A stretch of 46,548 bases of DNA from Microbacteriaceae bacterium PS02333 (lineage in GTDB: Bacteria; Actinomycetota; Actinomycetes; Actinomycetales; Microbacteriaceae), in assembly GCA_029959665.1 (NCBI GenBank), contig JASCOI010000015.1:1-46548 (forward strand), in the 5' to 3' direction. Shown here one piece after another: positions 9,092 through 16,034 of the stretch (within the stretch, counting starts at the first letter, position 1; each line of letters opens with the position of its first letter). The notes beneath the pieces are model-generated. The model was not told where the DNA came from and did no database searches. It saw only the letters and a list, made by a program, of their open reading frames with translations. The translations under genes and the position numbers were made by a program.

Positions 9092-10039
9092 CTACTGCAA
9101 TGCTTCGACGATCGACTTCACGTACTCGGCGCGCATCGCACTCCGAGCGTTGTTGATCTCCGTCTCGGCAGACACGTACTCCCCGTAGTTGATGCTGTCG
9201 ACCACGTCGGACCACTTCTGCCCTGGCTTCAGGACACCCCAGGCTCGTCCGAGGGACAGGATCTCAGCTTCGTTCTTCGTTCGAACCGCCCGGTCAGGGA
9301 ACAGGAAGGCCACGAGGCCGTTCATGCCGTTCGGCGCTCCAGAGTCAGCAATCTTCACAAAGCGCGGCTTGAACACGTCGTCTTCTCCGTCATTCTCCTG
9401 ACCGTCGCCAGGGTTGTATGTTCCGTCATATTCAAAGTGCCATGGTTCCTGTTGCGTGAAGGTATTCCCTCTCGGCTGCCATCCGAACCTCGGCGCATTG
9501 ACGTCCATCCACTGCTTCTGCGGGGTGTTGTACGAGGCAACCCCACCTCCGAAATCGCAGGCAAGTGCCCATCCGTGCACAGAAGTGCCTGGCGGAGCCG
9601 CGAGATTTCCCGTCCCGTTCTGGTATGCATCCCAGAGCGCGTTCTGGCGCGCGAGATCTCGATACGCTTCGGTGATCGGCAGAGCGGACCCGAACTCCTT
9701 CTTGAACTCGTCGCTCAGGGCGAAGTAGGCACCAGCAGCATCGGTCCGCAGGTACGGTTGGCCCCTCAGAGCGGGCACGCCGGCCATGGCACTGGCGGGG
9801 ATCTGCCCGTTGGAGTATCCCCCCCAACCGGCAGCCGCGCGAGCAGTCGGAGCCGAGCCGCCCTCTGGTCGCGAATCTTCGAGGTGTTCGAGGTTCTCCG
9901 CACGAGTGATCGCAGAAGCGCGCGTCGGTACCGCGAACGATGCCCCAGCAGCCGCTATCGACGCGAGGGCGAGTATCTGCCTCCTGGACAGCCCCCTACC
10001 CTGAGCAGAACTCCGACGAGGCCCAGTTGAGTCCCCCAT
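9092..10039 (-). CDS. exported M15 (VanY-type) D-Ala-D-Ala carboxypeptidase
   Basis: A 315-residue secreted zinc peptidase likely to trim peptidoglycan stem peptides. The N-terminus (MGDSTGPRR..., then SRRQILALASIAAAG) has a twin-arginine-like motif, a hydrophobic stretch and an AxA site near ASA. The catalytic part shows EAYRDLARQNALWDAY, the zinc motif SVHGWALACDFGG (His and Asp ligands) and EPWHFEY (third ligand His). A C-terminal region of about 100 residues after the catalytic domain has no family I recognise. ATG 10039 is preceded by GAGGGGGG. Base composition is odd: one 60-base stretch (9421-9480) is about 52 % GC against roughly 70 % around it, suggesting later acquisition. Confidence 0.87.
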   Translation of the reverse strand: MGDSTGPRRSSAQGRGLSRRQILALASIAAAGASFAVPTRASAITRAENLEHLEDSRPEGGSAPTARAAAGWGGYSNGQIPASAMAGVPALRGQPYLRTDAAGAYFALSDEFKKEFGSALPITEAYRDLARQNALWDAYQNGTGNLAAPPGTSVHGWALACDFGGGVASYNTPQKQWMDVNAPRFGWQPRGNTFTQQEPWHFEYDGTYNPGDGQENDGEDDVFKPRFVKIADSGAPNGMNGLVAFLFPDRAVRTKNEAEILSLGRAWGVLKPGQKWSDVVDSINYGEYVSAETEINNARSAMRAEYVKSIVEALQ

Positions 10040-10315
10040 TTCCCCCCTCTTTTTCGATATCAGACTGCGGAGTCGCAGCTTGCGTGGAACGGTACTGGAG
10101 AATGCGTCTCCTGTCCAGGCGGGAAAAGATTGCGGGCGCAATGTCCATCACCGAGTGTTCTCGTCCACCGCGGTGCCGCCGGGCAATTGCAGTCTCGAGC
10201 ATGTTCAGCATCGCCCGGACGAGAACAACCCCGGCGACCCCGCGGATTGCAGCGACGTTCGCGTCCCTGTCTCCCGTTCTGCCCCCCCCCCGTTCCGCGC
10301 TTCGCCGGAGACCGA
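10040..10315. other. 276-base intergenic stretch with C10 homopolymer
   Basis: This AT-richer intergenic segment separates two minus-strand genes. It contains a run of ten C's at 10282-10291. A short minus-strand reading frame can be drawn through it, but nothing in it looks like a known protein and it overlaps the peptidase start, so I do not call it. The peptidase promoter must lie here; no convincing -10/-35 pair could be fixed. Confidence 0.5.
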
Positions 10316-11431
10316 TCAGAGCCCGAGGGCACGTTCCCAGTCGTCGTCCCCGCCGATCAGCCGGTGCTCGCGCACGTGCTCCTCGGCCGGTGTCGGGACG
10401 GCGCTCCCCACGGCCGCGACGACCGCAGCGCGCCAGGCGTCGGTGTCGTTCGGCACGACCGCCGCCCGATCGACGTGCGGACGGTACGGGCCGACGTTCG
10501 AGAGCACGACCGGCAGCCCGAGCAGTGTGTACTCGACGAACTTCAGGTCGCTCTTCGCGTGGTTGAAGGGCTCGTCGACCAGCGGCGCGACGGCTGCGTC
10601 CCAGCGCCAGGCGTTCCGGCGGAGCCAGCGGACGAAGGACGGGTAGTGCCCGGCGTCCTCGGGCACGGGCAGGTGGTCGTACCAGTCCTCGACGTCCTCG
10701 GTGACACCGACCACCTCGAGCCGGATCGGGCGCCCGTCCGCGGCGACGAGGCCGTCGAAGACCGGCTCGAGCAGGGCGAGGTCGGCGCCGTGGGTGCGCG
10801 AGCCGGCGTAGACGACGCGGTGCGGTGCATCCGGGTCCGACAGTGGTTCCGCCTGGTCCGCGGCATCCGCGGTCGGGTCCGTCCACAGGCGCGGGTCGAC
10901 CTGGTTCTCGACGACGACCGGGTGCCCGCCGACGGCACGGACGGCCTCGGCGAGCGCGGGCGTGCTGACGATCGTGCTGTCCGCCGACCGGACGACCGTG
11001 TTCACCGAGTGGAGACGACCCGGGTCGTACTCGGCGCGACCGAGTCGCTCACGGGCACCGTCGCTGAAGAAGTCGTCGTCGACCTCGGCGACGAGCGGGG
11101 TGCCGGTCGCGCGGATCCGCTCGAGGAACGCGTCGAGGTCGGCAGCCGGCACGGCGTCCCGCTGCACGAGCACGACCGCGTACGTCGCGGGGTCCTCCCC
11201 TGCGCCGAACGCGCGTGGGTCGACCTGCGCGACGTCCGCACGCCCCGAGAGCGCGAGCATCTCGATGCGCTGCACGACGCGGACGTGGGCGGACGGAGCG
11301 TGCAGGCCGCCGTGCCCGTGCACGACGTAGCCGACGAGGGGCCTGACGGGAGTGGGGATCGGCTGTCGGGCCGCCGGACGGAGCCGGTCGACCACCCGAC
11401 GGAGGAACGAGGAACTGGTGTCGGCGGGCAC
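10316..11431 (-). CDS. GT4-type glycosyltransferase
   Basis: A 371-residue GT-B protein. The N-terminal half has YVVHGHGGLHAPSAHVRV and PLVAEVDDDFFSD. The second half has RVVYAGSRTHGADLALLEPVFD and then FNHAKSDLKFVEYTLLGLPVVLSNVGPY, where the donor-binding E of the E-x7-E region sits in FVEYT. This resembles glycan-cluster transferases that combine a glycosyl-transferase-1 C-terminus with a diverged acceptor domain. The GTG at 11431 begins where the protein becomes coherent; no Shine-Dalgarno is present, and AATACT lies just upstream, so the mRNA may be leaderless. It is divergent from the GT2 at 11534. Donor and acceptor unknown. Confidence 0.8.
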   Translation of the reverse strand: MPADTSSSFLRRVVDRLRPAARQPIPTPVRPLVGYVVHGHGGLHAPSAHVRVVQRIEMLALSGRADVAQVDPRAFGAGEDPATYAVVLVQRDAVPAADLDAFLERIRATGTPLVAEVDDDFFSDGARERLGRAEYDPGRLHSVNTVVRSADSTIVSTPALAEAVRAVGGHPVVVENQVDPRLWTDPTADAADQAEPLSDPDAPHRVVYAGSRTHGADLALLEPVFDGLVAADGRPIRLEVVGVTEDVEDWYDHLPVPEDAGHYPSFVRWLRRNAWRWDAAVAPLVDEPFNHAKSDLKFVEYTLLGLPVVLSNVGPYRPHVDRAAVVPNDTDAWRAAVVAAVGSAVPTPAEEHVREHRLIGGDDDWERALGL

Positions 11432-11481
11432 ACTGCAGTATTGCAGCCGGGGTCGCGAGCATCGCTCGCTGGTCGCGCCCG

Positions 11482-11487
11482 TAGGAT
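11482..11487 (+). promoter_or_regulatory. -10 box TAGGAT upstream of polyprenyl-phosphate GT2
   Basis: TAGGAT is a strong actinobacterial -10 match. It gives a leader of about 40 bases before GTG 11534, with AGGA at 11519-11522. An in-frame ATG at 11486 overlaps the box and is therefore unlikely to be the start. Confidence 0.5.
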
Positions 11488-11533
11488 GGTCAGGTTCGCC
11501 GCCAGCCCCGAGCCCGACAGGACCCGTCACGTC

Positions 11534-12475
11534 GTGAAGTTGTTCGTGCAGATCCCCTGCCTCAACGAGGAGCAGACCCTCCCCGCGGTCCTCGAGTCGA
11601 TCCCGACGTCGATCCCGGGCATCGACGAGATCGAGGTCCTCGTCATCGACGACGGTTCGACGGACCGCACCGTCGAGGTCGCGAAGGCGCACGGGGTGAA
11701 GCACTTCGTCCGTCACACGACGAACATGGGCCTCGCCCGGTCCTTCCGCGACGGGGTGGACTACGCCCTGCTGCACGGCGCGGACATCGTCGTGAACACC
11801 GACGGTGACAACCAGTACCCGCAGGCGCACATCACCGAGCTCGTCCAGCCGATCCTCCGCAAGGAGGCCGAGATCGTGATCGGCGACCGCCAGACGCGCA
11901 CGATCGAGCACTTCTCCGGGTTCAAGAAGCTCATGCAGCGCTTCGGTTCCTGGGTCGCGAGCCGAGCGGCCGGCCTCGACCTGCCGGACGCGGCCAGCGG
12001 CTTCCGCGCGTACTCGAAGTACTCGCTCATCCGGCTGAACATCGTGACGCGCTTCAGTTACTGCATGGAGACGATCGTGCAGGCCGGGTACAAGCGCCTG
12101 GCGATCGCGAGCATCCCGATCACGACGAACGCGAAGACGCGCGAGTCCCGACTGTTCAAGAACATCTGGCAGCACATGTTCCAGTCCGGTTCCGCGATCG
12201 CCCGCGTCTACCTGATGTACCGGCCGATGGCGCTGTTCCTCTGGGTGGCGCTGGTCCTCGGCGGACTCGGCCTCTGGCCGCTCATCCGGTACCTGGTGCT
12301 GCTCGCCACGCACACCGGTGGCAACCACCTGCAGTCGATCATCCTCGGCGTCGTCCTGCTCATCACGGCGTTGTTGGCCATCGTGATCGGCGTCGTCGCG
12401 GACCTGACACGCCTGAACCGGACCCTGGCCGAGGAGCAGCTGGACCTCCAGAAGCTCGCCAGGTACGGCGACTAG
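11534..12475 (+). CDS. polyprenyl-phosphate sugar synthase-like GT2 with C-terminal membrane helices
   Basis: A 313-residue protein in the dolichyl-phosphate-mannose-synthase/GtrB branch of GT2. Features: LFVQIPCLNEEQTL at the N-terminus, VIDDGSTDRT, NMGLARSFRDG, and NTDGDNQYP (D-x-D type metal site), then GDRQTR and SGFRAYS. Two hydrophobic helices near residues 235-300 anchor it. Such enzymes make polyprenyl-phosphate-linked sugars for GT-C enzymes, which are abundant here. It probably forms an operon with the GT-C gene that starts 2 bases after its stop. With the GtrA protein at 25842 it would complete a GtrA/GtrB/GT-C side-chain system (inference). Confidence 0.88.
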   Translation: MKLFVQIPCLNEEQTLPAVLESIPTSIPGIDEIEVLVIDDGSTDRTVEVAKAHGVKHFVRHTTNMGLARSFRDGVDYALLHGADIVVNTDGDNQYPQAHITELVQPILRKEAEIVIGDRQTRTIEHFSGFKKLMQRFGSWVASRAAGLDLPDAASGFRAYSKYSLIRLNIVTRFSYCMETIVQAGYKRLAIASIPITTNAKTRESRLFKNIWQHMFQSGSAIARVYLMYRPMALFLWVALVLGGLGLWPLIRYLVLLATHTGGNHLQSIILGVVLLITALLAIVIGVVADLTRLNRTLAEEQLDLQKLARYGD

Positions 12476-12477
12476 CC

Positions 12478-14037
12478 GTGACGACCACCGCGGCCACCCC
12501 GACGCCGACCGCGCCGACCCGTCGTCTCCGTTCGTCGACGCCCGTCTGGGCCGGGGCCGTCACCGTGCTCGGCGTCGTGATCGGCGCGGCCGGTTCGTGG
12601 ATCCCGGCGGCGTGGGCCGACGAGGCCGCCACGATGAGCGGGGTCCGGCGCTCGATCCCGGCGCTCTGGCACATGGCGCACAACGTCGACGGCGTGCACT
12701 CGTTCTACTACCTACTGCTGCACCTCTGGTTCGAGGTCGTGCCGTACAGCCCGTTCTGGCTGCGGATGCCGAGTGCGCTCGCGACCGGTCTCGCCGCGGG
12801 GCTCGTCGTCCTGCTGGTGCACCGGTTGGCAGGCCTCCGCCCCGCCGTCGCCGCCGGCATCGTGTACTGCTTGCTCCCGCGCGTGACGTTCTCGGCCATC
12901 GAGGGCCGGTCGAACGCGCTCACCGCGGCGGTCGCCGTCGCCCTCACCCTGCTGCTCGTCATCGCGGTGTCGAAGACCGTCGAACGCCGTGGCGTCGCGT
13001 GGGCGTGGTGGGCGGCCTACTCGGGTCTGGCCATCGCCGGCGGGGTGCTCTTCGTGTACCTCTCCCTCATCCTCGTGGCCCATGCGGTGACGCTCGCCCT
13101 CTGGCAGGTCCGGCGGATCGTCGGACGTCGCTCCCCATCGGTGGTCCGACCGGCGCTCTTCTGGCTCGGCTCCGTCGTGCTCGCCGGCGCCGCACTGCTG
13201 CCCTTCATGAAGACCGTCTCGGGGCAGACTGCCCAGCTGTACTGGATGGGCCCGCTCGTGATCGGACCGGGGCTCGTCCGCCGTGTCGTCGTCGACCAGT
13301 GGTTCCTGGGGACGGGGCAGTGGGCGTGGGTGCCGTTCGTGCTCATGGGGCTCGGCATCATCGCGACCCTCGCGGTCCCGCGGCTCCGCTCGCGGATCCC
13401 CGCGATCGAGGTCGCCGTCCCGGTCGTCGTCCTGCCGACGCTGATCGTCGTCGCCGTCTCGGTGCTGGTCCGTCCGTTCTACGACCCGCGCTACTTCACC
13501 TTCTGCACGCCGTTCGTCGCGATCCTGCTCGGCCTCGCGCTGACGGCGGTCCCGTGGCGCACCGTCACGGCCGTCGCCCTCGTCGCGATCGCCGCCTTCG
13601 TCTCGCCGATCTACCTCGCACAGCGCACCCCGACGGCGAAGGACGACTCGACGTGGAACGTCGCAGCCGCCCTCATCACCGCCGAACGGGCGAAGGAACC
13701 GGCGGGCACCGTCGACGCCGTCTACTACGGCCCGCTGCCGAGCCACACGAACCGCACCACCGAGTTCGTCGCGTCGTCCTACCCCGAGGCGTTCGCCGGG
13801 ATGCGCGACCTGACGCTCCGGCGTGACGCGATCTCGATCGGACAGCTCTGGGCCGAGCGCTACACCACGGCAGATCCCCTGCCGAGCACCGAGGGCGTCG
13901 ATCGCGTGTGGTTCGTCGGCGAGCCGACACCCGACCAGCCGCGGATCCCGGAGGAGCAGCTCGCGGCGCAGGGGTGGCACATCGAGAAGCAGTGGTCCGA
14001 GAGCGCCTTCAGCATCATCGTCTTCGCGAAGGACTGA
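12478..14037 (+). CDS. GT39/ArnT-like membrane glycosyltransferase
   Basis: A 519-residue GT-C protein. The first membrane helix is followed by the extracytoplasmic loop AAWADEAATMSGVRRS, whose DE matches the acidic catalytic motif of PMT/ArnT-type enzymes. About ten more helices follow, then a soluble extracytoplasmic domain from about residue 390 (PTAKDDSTWNVAA...) to the end. It starts with GTG 2 bases after the stop of the polyprenyl-phosphate GT2, so the pair is almost certainly co-transcribed and could act in sequence: lipid-sugar synthesis, then transfer on the outer face. Acceptor unknown; a protein O-glycan or the rhamnan are both possible. Confidence 0.85.
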   Translation: MTTTAATPTPTAPTRRLRSSTPVWAGAVTVLGVVIGAAGSWIPAAWADEAATMSGVRRSIPALWHMAHNVDGVHSFYYLLLHLWFEVVPYSPFWLRMPSALATGLAAGLVVLLVHRLAGLRPAVAAGIVYCLLPRVTFSAIEGRSNALTAAVAVALTLLLVIAVSKTVERRGVAWAWWAAYSGLAIAGGVLFVYLSLILVAHAVTLALWQVRRIVGRRSPSVVRPALFWLGSVVLAGAALLPFMKTVSGQTAQLYWMGPLVIGPGLVRRVVVDQWFLGTGQWAWVPFVLMGLGIIATLAVPRLRSRIPAIEVAVPVVVLPTLIVVAVSVLVRPFYDPRYFTFCTPFVAILLGLALTAVPWRTVTAVALVAIAAFVSPIYLAQRTPTAKDDSTWNVAAALITAERAKEPAGTVDAVYYGPLPSHTNRTTEFVASSYPEAFAGMRDLTLRRDAISIGQLWAERYTTADPLPSTEGVDRVWFVGEPTPDQPRIPEEQLAAQGWHIEKQWSESAFSIIVFAKD

Positions 14038-14072
14038 CCGGCCAACCGGGCGGCGGTCGGTTCCGACGCCGC

Positions 14073-14078
14073 TAGACT
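14073..14078 (+). promoter_or_regulatory. -10 box TAGACT for rfbB-rfbD
   Basis: TAGACT precedes a leader of about 55 bases that ends in AAAAGGAAACC, a clear Shine-Dalgarno before GTG 14140. Confidence 0.55.
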
Positions 14079-14139
14079 GCTCGCCGACCGTCGTCGGCGT
14101 ATCGAGCCGACCTCCATCGGCCACGAAAAGGAAACCAGC

Positions 14140-15126
14140 GTGAAGATCCTCGTCACCGGAGGGGCCGGCTTCATCGGCTCGAACTTCGTCCGCAGAACCC
14201 TCGAGGACGCCTACCCCGGCCTCGAAGGCGCCGAGGTCGTCGTCTACGACGCCCTGACCTACTCGGGCAACCTCGCGAACCTCGCCCCGGTCTCGGACTC
14301 CCCGCGCTACTCGTTCGTCCAGGGCGACATCCGCGACGCGGCCAAGCTCGACGAGGTCGTGCCCACCGTCGACGCGATCGTGCACTTCGCCGCCGAGTCG
14401 CACGTCGACCGGTCCGTCCGTGACTCCGGCATCTTCGTCGAGACCAACGTCGTCGGCACCCAGCGACTGCTCGACGCGGCGCTCCGCCACGGCACCGAGC
14501 GGTTCGTGCACGTCTCCACGGACGAGGTCTACGGCTCGATCAGCGAGGGCTCGTGGGCCGAGGACCGTCCGCTCGAGCCGAACTCCCCGTACTCGGCGTC
14601 GAAGGCCGGCAGCGACCTGCTCGCCCGCAGCTACCACCGCACGCACGGGCTGAACCTCTCGATCACGCGCTGCTCGAACAACTACGGGCCGTACCACTTC
14701 CCCGAGAAGGTCATCCCGCTGTTCGTCACGAACCTCATCGACGACAAGCACGTCCCGCTGTACGGCGAGGGCAACAACATCCGCGACTGGCTGCACGTCG
14801 ACGACCACACCCGCGGCATCGCCATGGTGCTCACCCGCGGCCGCGCGGGCGAGATCTACAACATCGGCGGCGGCACGGAACTCACGAACAAGGAGCTCAC
14901 CGAGATGCTGCTCGAGGCCACCGGCAAGGACTGGTCGTACGTCGACCGGGTCGCCGACCGCCTCGGCCACGACCTCCGGTACTCGGTCGACATCTCGAAG
15001 ATCCAGGCCGAGCTCGGCTACGAGCCGCAGGTGCCGTTCGCGCAGGGCCTGGCGGACGTCGTGCAGTGGTACCGCGACAACCGCTCGTGGTGGGAGCCCC
15101 TCAAGGAGCGTGCGGCGCTCGCATGA
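14140..15126 (+). CDS. rfbB: dTDP-glucose 4,6-dehydratase RfbB
   Basis: Converts dTDP-glucose to dTDP-4-keto-6-deoxyglucose, the second step to dTDP-L-rhamnose. The 328-residue SDR protein has the NAD-binding GGAGFIGSNF at residues 7-16, the catalytic STDEVYG (Asp128, Glu129) and YSASK (Tyr151, Lys155), plus NNYGPYHFPEKVIPLF typical of RfbB/RmlB. Start GTG 14140 has an AAGGAAACC ribosome site. Its last codons overlap the rfbD start (ATGA). Slightly shorter than the about 350 residues of enterobacterial RfbB but normal for actinobacteria. Confidence 0.97.
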   Translation: MKILVTGGAGFIGSNFVRRTLEDAYPGLEGAEVVVYDALTYSGNLANLAPVSDSPRYSFVQGDIRDAAKLDEVVPTVDAIVHFAAESHVDRSVRDSGIFVETNVVGTQRLLDAALRHGTERFVHVSTDEVYGSISEGSWAEDRPLEPNSPYSASKAGSDLLARSYHRTHGLNLSITRCSNNYGPYHFPEKVIPLFVTNLIDDKHVPLYGEGNNIRDWLHVDDHTRGIAMVLTRGRAGEIYNIGGGTELTNKELTEMLLEATGKDWSYVDRVADRLGHDLRYSVDISKIQAELGYEPQVPFAQGLADVVQWYRDNRSWWEPLKERAALA

Positions 15127-15971
15127 CCCGCTACCTGATCACCGGAGCGGCCGGCATGCTCGGCCAGGACCTCCAGCAGGCGCTCGCCGGTCGTGACGTC
15201 ACCGCGCTGTCCCGCGCCGACCTCGACATCACCGACGAGGTCGCCGTCGCCGCGGCCGTGGCCGGGCACGACGTCGTGATCAACGCCGCCGCGTACACGA
15301 AGGTCGACGATGCCGAGTCCCACGAGGACGACGCACACGCGGTCAACGCCCGCGGACCGGAGGTCCTCGCGACCGCCACCGTCGCAGCCGGTGCGAAGCT
15401 CGTGCACGTGTCGACGGACTACGTGTTCGACGGCAACGGCACCGCGCCGTACGCCGAGGACGAGCCGACGGACCCGATCGGCGCCTACGGCCGCACGAAG
15501 GCCGCAGGCGAAGCCGCGGTGCGGTCGATCGCGCCGGACTCGTCGTACGTCGTCCGTGCCGCGTGGCTGTACGGCGCGGGTGGACCGAACTTCGCGAAGA
15601 CGATGATCCGGCTCGCCGGCTCGCACGAGACCGTCAGCGTCGTCGTCGACCAGGTCGGGCAGCCGACGTGGACGGGCGACCTGGCTCGGCAGATCGTCGC
15701 CATGCTCGACGCCGACGCCCCCGCCGGGATCTACCACGGCACGAACGCCGGGCAGGGCTCGTGGTTCGACTTCACGAAGGCGATCTTCGCCGAGGTGGGC
15801 CTCGACCCGGAGCGCGTCCTGCCGACCGACAGCTCGGCGTTCGTCCGCCCGGCGCCGCGTCCCGCGTACAGCGTGCTCGGGCACGACGCCTGGCAGCGGG
15901 CCGGCATCCCGCCGATGCGCGACTGGCGCGAAGCCCTGCACGCCGCGGCGGAAGCCGGCGTGCTCGCCTGA
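15123..15971 (+). CDS. rfbD: dTDP-4-dehydrorhamnose reductase RfbD
   Basis: NADPH-dependent last step making dTDP-L-rhamnose. The 282-residue SDR protein begins MTRYLITGAAGMLGQDL (G-x2-G-x2-G loop) and shows INAAAYTKVDDAE, STDYVFDG and the catalytic YGRTK (Tyr122, Lys126). These are diagnostic of RfbD/RmlD. ATG 15123 overlaps the rfbB stop by 4 bases, so translation is coupled. It is followed by a strong bidirectional terminator. Confidence 0.96.
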   Translation: MTRYLITGAAGMLGQDLQQALAGRDVTALSRADLDITDEVAVAAAVAGHDVVINAAAYTKVDDAESHEDDAHAVNARGPEVLATATVAAGAKLVHVSTDYVFDGNGTAPYAEDEPTDPIGAYGRTKAAGEAAVRSIAPDSSYVVRAAWLYGAGGPNFAKTMIRLAGSHETVSVVVDQVGQPTWTGDLARQIVAMLDADAPAGIYHGTNAGQGSWFDFTKAIFAEVGLDPERVLPTDSSAFVRPAPRPAYSVLGHDAWQRAGIPPMRDWREALHAAAEAGVLA

Positions 15972-15997
15972 GCGACGCCCGGACGACGAACACCGCT

Positions 15998-16029
15998 CGA
16001 TGCGCGGCCCCGACCGGGGCCGCGCATCG
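15998..16029. terminator. bidirectional terminator between rfbD and convergent gene
   Basis: Perfect 14-base stem (15998-16011 with 16016-16029) and a 4-base loop GACC. It lies 27 bases after the rfbD stop and 6 bases from the stop of the convergent membrane-protein gene, so it can serve both strands. Confidence 0.85.
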
Positions 16030-16034
16030 GCACG

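Noticed and set aside
9996-10310. Short minus-strand frame between the GT4 and M15 genes
   Set aside because: No homology, no ribosome site, and its end overlaps the peptidase start; composition suggests non-coding DNA.
10130-11480. Long plus-strand reading frame upstream of the GT2 at 11534
   Set aside because: It runs antisense to a clear GT4 gene and shows only Arg/Asp-rich low-complexity translation typical of high-GC shadow frames.
11486-11533. Upstream ATG extension of the polyprenyl-phosphate GT2
   Set aside because: The ATG overlaps the TAGGAT -10 box, and homology starts at the GTG at 11534.
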